From Acinetobacter sp. (lineage in GTDB: Bacteria > Pseudomonadota > Gammaproteobacteria > Pseudomonadales > Moraxellaceae), in assembly GCA_030152605.1 (NCBI GenBank), contig JASLJB010000347.1, forward strand, positions 1 through 16,571: 16,571 bases of DNA, written 5' to 3'. Below, in pieces: positions 13,960 through 16,571 of this stretch. The notes under the pieces were generated by a model. That model worked only from the letters and a program-made list of their open reading frames with translations, had not been told where the DNA came from and ran no database searches. The translations under genes and the position numbers were made by a program. The stretch's first letter is position 1. Every line of letters begins with the position of its first letter.

Positions 13960-14523
13960 TTAGATTTTACCGACAAGGTCGATTGAAGGAGCAAGTGTTG
14001 CTTCGCCTTCTTTCCATTTTGCTGGGCAAACTTCACCTGGGTGAGCGTGAACATATTGTGCAGCTTTTACTTTACGTAGCAATTCTTGTGCATCACGGCC
14101 AATACCACCTGCGTTGATTTCAACGATTTGGATTTTGCCTTCTGGATCGATAACGAAAGTACCACGATCAGCCATACCTGCAGCTTCGATTAGAACTTCA
14201 AAGTTTTTAGCCAAAGTCCAAGTTGCATCACCAAGCATTGGATATTGGATTTTTTTGATTTCGTCTGAAGAATCGTGCCAAGCTTTATGCGTGAAATGTG
14301 TATCAGTAGAAACTGAATAGATTTCAACACCGAGTTTTTGGAATTCTGCATAGTTGTCAGCAAGGTCGCCAAGTTCAGTTGGGCAAACAAAAGTGAAATC
14401 TGCTGGATAGAAAAAGAATACAGACCATTTGCCTTTAAGATCAGCTTCGCTCACTTCGATGAATTGGCCGTTGTGATAGGCTTCGGTTTTAAATGGTTTA
14501 ACTTCAGTATTAATTAAGCTCAT
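13960..14523 (-). CDS. ahpC: alkyl hydroperoxide reductase subunit C (typical 2-Cys peroxiredoxin)
   Basis: A 187-residue peroxiredoxin identical in length to E. coli AhpC. It reduces hydrogen peroxide, organic hydroperoxides and peroxynitrite in the cytoplasm. The peroxidatic Cys47 sits in F-T-F-V-C-P-T-E-L-G and the resolving Cys166 in H-P-G-E-V-C-P-A-K-W; the C-terminus ends L-V-G-K-I as in E. coli. The ATG at 14523 gives the canonical M-S-L-I-N-T start with GGAGA 5 nt upstream; an in-frame ATG 12 bp earlier is rejected. The AhpF reductase gene is not adjacent, so the reductant partner is encoded elsewhere. OxyR control is usual for the family, but no OxyR site was identified. The bidirectional terminator lies 36 bp past the stop. 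Confidence 0.97.
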   Translation of the reverse strand: MSLINTEVKPFKTEAYHNGQFIEVSEADLKGKWSVFFFYPADFTFVCPTELGDLADNYAEFQKLGVEIYSVSTDTHFTHKAWHDSSDEIKKIQYPMLGDATWTLAKNFEVLIEAAGMADRGTFVIDPEGKIQIVEINAGGIGRDAQELLRKVKAAQYVHAHPGEVCPAKWKEGEATLAPSIDLVGKI

Positions 14524-15115
14524 CGATATCTCCATGATTGAGGTGGGTTTCTAAGATGAAATTAGAATAAGCCAACTTGCTTTATTGGGGAAATAGTATT
14601 TTTTCATTGCTAGAATCGGAAAATTGAATCTAACAGCAAACATTCAGACTTGATCAAGGCTACTTTTATGACAGTACATAAAAAATACGCGCTAAATCAA
14701 TTCTATAGTTTCTATCTATGATGCTGAACTTGCGGAATTCAAGTCTGAGTCGATTAAAAAAATCATATTTTGCATCATCCAAGAAAATTGCAGTCCCTAT
14801 TGCAGCTGATTCATTTAAGTTCAACAGTGAAAGCATCGTGATTAAATCGCGAAAGTGTTAGATCCACCAGCTTATGGTTTGATATTTTTAATTTTAAATA
14901 AACTTTAGTCGTCATTGCTTAATTAAAATAAACTAAATTAGAACAGCCGGGGATTCTTTCTCCCAGCTCAGTTTCAAGCAAGCGCCTCTGTCTTTTAGTT
15001 CATATCGAGTCGAGTCAGTTGTAGTCATAGGTTGTTGCGTGCATATAAATATAAAACTTTAAAAAGATAAGAGGAATACATCACGAATTAATAATATTTC
15101 TATGGAAGGTGAAGC
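14524..15115. other. AT-rich intergenic region between ahpC and the adhesin gene
   Basis: 592 bp between divergent genes. No coding sequence was recognised. AACTAAA (14931-14937) and TTTAGTT (14994-15000) are inverted copies enclosing a small GGGA/TCCC hairpin (14950-14964); this may be a leader or transcription-stop structure. Near 15044-15055 the TATAAATATAAA run could hold the adhesin -10 box, but no convincing -35 box was found. The part next to ahpC must carry its promoter, which was not resolved. Confidence 0.45.
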
Positions 15116-16571
15116 ATGAATAAGCAATATAAATGCATCTGCAATCGTGGCTTAAGCCCCAATAAAGCTCAGCATAAGCAGCACACATTCAAATTAAAAA
15201 CCATCACGGTGTTGCTGGGCTTTGTCGGAGGAATAGCACCCCCTTATGCCTTGGCTGACTTCACAGGTGATGGTGGATCAACTTTTCTGAATTGCTCAAC
15301 GACAAATAATGGTGTAACGCGTGTACTTGGCAGCGGCGCTCGAAGTAGCAATAGTACTGCTATTAATTTGGGGGCTTGTGCGCCACAAACTGATGCAATT
15401 TCGATTGGGCGGGATGCCACAACCCAAGGCGCCGGGAATATGCAGTCTGTTGCTTTGGGTGCTGATGCGCGTGCGACTGGGGATCAGTCAATTGCGCTGG
15501 GTTCAAACACCAGAGCAACCGGAAACTCCTCGATAGCCATCGGTGGCGATGATATCGATAAGATGAGAGCAAATCCGACGATTATGAGTCGGTTGAATAC
15601 GCTGACAGGTGCAAACTTGAGTACAACCGGTTATCGAAATACGGCAGCCAGTGATGGTAGTACAACCGTCGGTGTACAAGCCGTGGCCACTGGGGAGCTT
15701 TCATCTGCATTTGGTTTAAGTGCAGAAGCAAGAGGTGATATGTCCAGTGCGATTGGATTATCTGCGATTGCTACAGGTGGTGCATCTACAGCGATTGGTG
15801 CTGTCGCGAAAGCTGCCGGTGATGGGGCAACAGCGATTGGGGTGAATGCATCTGCCGATGGATTAAACAGTATTGCCATTGGATCTAATAATACCCTTGC
15901 CACTGCAACCAAAGCCACGCTACAAAATAGCGTTGCGCTGGGAAGTGCAGCCACAGCATCTGTGATCAATGCTGTGGCACTGGGAGCAAACTCCGTTGCA
16001 GCCACAGCTGCAAATATCACAGGTTATGATCCACTGACCGGGCAGGCATCGGTACAGACTGGGGCAGTATGGACTTCCACCTTGGCTGCAGTTTCTGTGG
16101 GCGATGCGTCTAAAGCTTTGACTCGTCAAATTACAGGACTTGCAGCAGGAACTGCGGATACCGATGCAACGAACGTAGCACAGCTGAAGCAGGTACGATC
16201 TTATGCAAGCAATATTGCCACCACGACCGCGAATGCCTTGGGTGGTGGATCAACAGTGGATAGCAATGGCAACTTAACTGCACCGAGTTATAGCGTCGGC
16301 GGCAGTACAGTCAGTAATGTCGGTGCGGCGATCACTAATCTTGATGGGCGTACCACCACCAACAGTAATAATATTGCGACCAACAGCACTGCAATCAGTA
16401 ATATCAGCACGGCCTTAAGCCAAGGTGCGTTTAGTGTTTCAGCCAATGGCACTGGTGCGACCAAGGTGGCACAGAATGCTGTGATCGACTACAGCAACAA
16501 AGACAATAATCTCAAGATCAGCCAAAGCGGCACCAATTTTATCTTCGATCTGGCCGATCAGTTAAATGTCA
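15116..16571 (+). CDS. trimeric autotransporter adhesin (YadA-like), 5' part, cut by window end
   Basis: An open frame of 485 codons continues to the end of the window, so the 3' part is missing. The ATG at 15116 follows GGAAGG 6 nt upstream. Residues 1-47 form an extended signal peptide: a basic ESPR-like start (MNKQYKCICN), then a hydrophobic stretch at 29-41, with cleavage expected after Ala-Leu-Ala47. Residues 93-145 and about 170-290 hold YadA-head repeats of the A-x-A-x-G type (for example S-I-A-L-G, S-A-I-G-L, T-A-I-G). A Y-D-P-L-T-G insert with a W precedes a canonical neck at about 326-360 (S-V-G-D-A-S-K-A-L, then T-D-A-T-N-V-A-Q-L). Stalk-like Asn/Thr/Ser-rich sequence follows. C60 and C88 may form a disulfide. 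Acts at the outer surface in attachment and biofilm; relatives include Acinetobacter Ata. Confidence 0.9.
   Translation, partial: MNKQYKCICNRGLSPNKAQHKQHTFKLKTITVLLGFVGGIAPPYALADFTGDGGSTFLNCSTTNNGVTRVLGSGARSSNSTAINLGACAPQTDAISIGRDATTQGAGNMQSVALGADARATGDQSIALGSNTRATGNSSIAIGGDDIDKMRANPTIMSRLNTLTGANLSTTGYRNTAASDGSTTVGVQAVATGELSSAFGLSAEARGDMSSAIGLSAIATGGASTAIGAVAKAAGDGATAIGVNASADGLNSIAIGSNNTLATATKATLQNSVALGSAATASVINAVALGANSVAATAANITGYDPLTGQASVQTGAVWTSTLAAVSVGDASKALTRQITGLAAGTADTDATNVAQLKQVRSYASNIATTTANALGGGSTVDSNGNLTAPSYSVGGSTVSNVGAAITNLDGRTTTNSNNIATNSTAISNISTALSQGAFSVSANGTGATKVAQNAVIDYSNKDNNLKISQSGTNFIFDLADQLNV

Noticed and set aside
15321..16129. Reading frames on both strands inside the adhesin gene
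   Set aside because: These are shadow frames created by the repetitive A-x-A-x-G coding of the head; the continuous frame from 15116 has a signal peptide, head repeats and neck.

Overview
The window looks like chromosomal DNA of an Acinetobacter-like gammaproteobacterium (Moraxellaceae). The reasons are the gene repertoire (SmvA-type efflux pump with a divergent TetR repressor, E. coli-like 187-residue AhpC, a trimeric autotransporter with an ESPR-like leader), moderate GC content judged by eye, and A/T-palindrome-rich intergenic repeats. The genus is an inference. No plasmid, phage, transposase, rRNA, tRNA or CRISPR feature was seen.

Layout. 129-1269: an HxlR-family regulator faces away from a PaaI-type hotdog thioesterase; the intergenic region carries a good sigma70 promoter and two short palindromes. 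1334-2029: a pirin (YhhW-like cupin) convergent with the thioesterase. 2218-4489: the smvA-like 14-TM drug efflux gene and its divergent TetR repressor, with two near-identical 18-bp operators in the shared promoter region. 4527-5036: a DinB-fold protein, probably co-transcribed with the TetR gene, overlapping by 6 bp the convergent nitronate monooxygenase (5031-6095). 6096-7063: almost 1 kb without a gene, holding two copies of a structured repeat plus nested inverted repeats. 7064-9102: a tightly coupled pair, radical SAM protein plus DUF4130 protein, of unproven DNA repair or modification function. 9115-9816: a VIT/CCC1-family metal transporter, convergent. 10301-12807: an MHS-type MFS symporter and an M20 amidohydrolase forming a probable uptake and hydrolysis operon. 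12933-13834: a DUF1653 protein and a class I O-methyltransferase. 13896-13924: a bidirectional terminator. 13960-14523: ahpC. 15116-end: the 5' part of a trimeric autotransporter adhesin, open at the window edge.

Functional themes are detoxification and stress (efflux, peroxiredoxin, nitronate oxidation, putative DNA repair), catabolic uptake of an amide-type substrate, and surface adhesion. Several genes have in-frame upstream extensions; starts were chosen by ribosome-binding site, promoter position and family length.

The two items most worth following up are the 6177-6895 repeats, whose two copies differ mainly by compensatory base-pair changes in two hairpins, and the radical SAM/DUF4130 pair next to them, which belongs to a widely conserved family pair of unknown activity.
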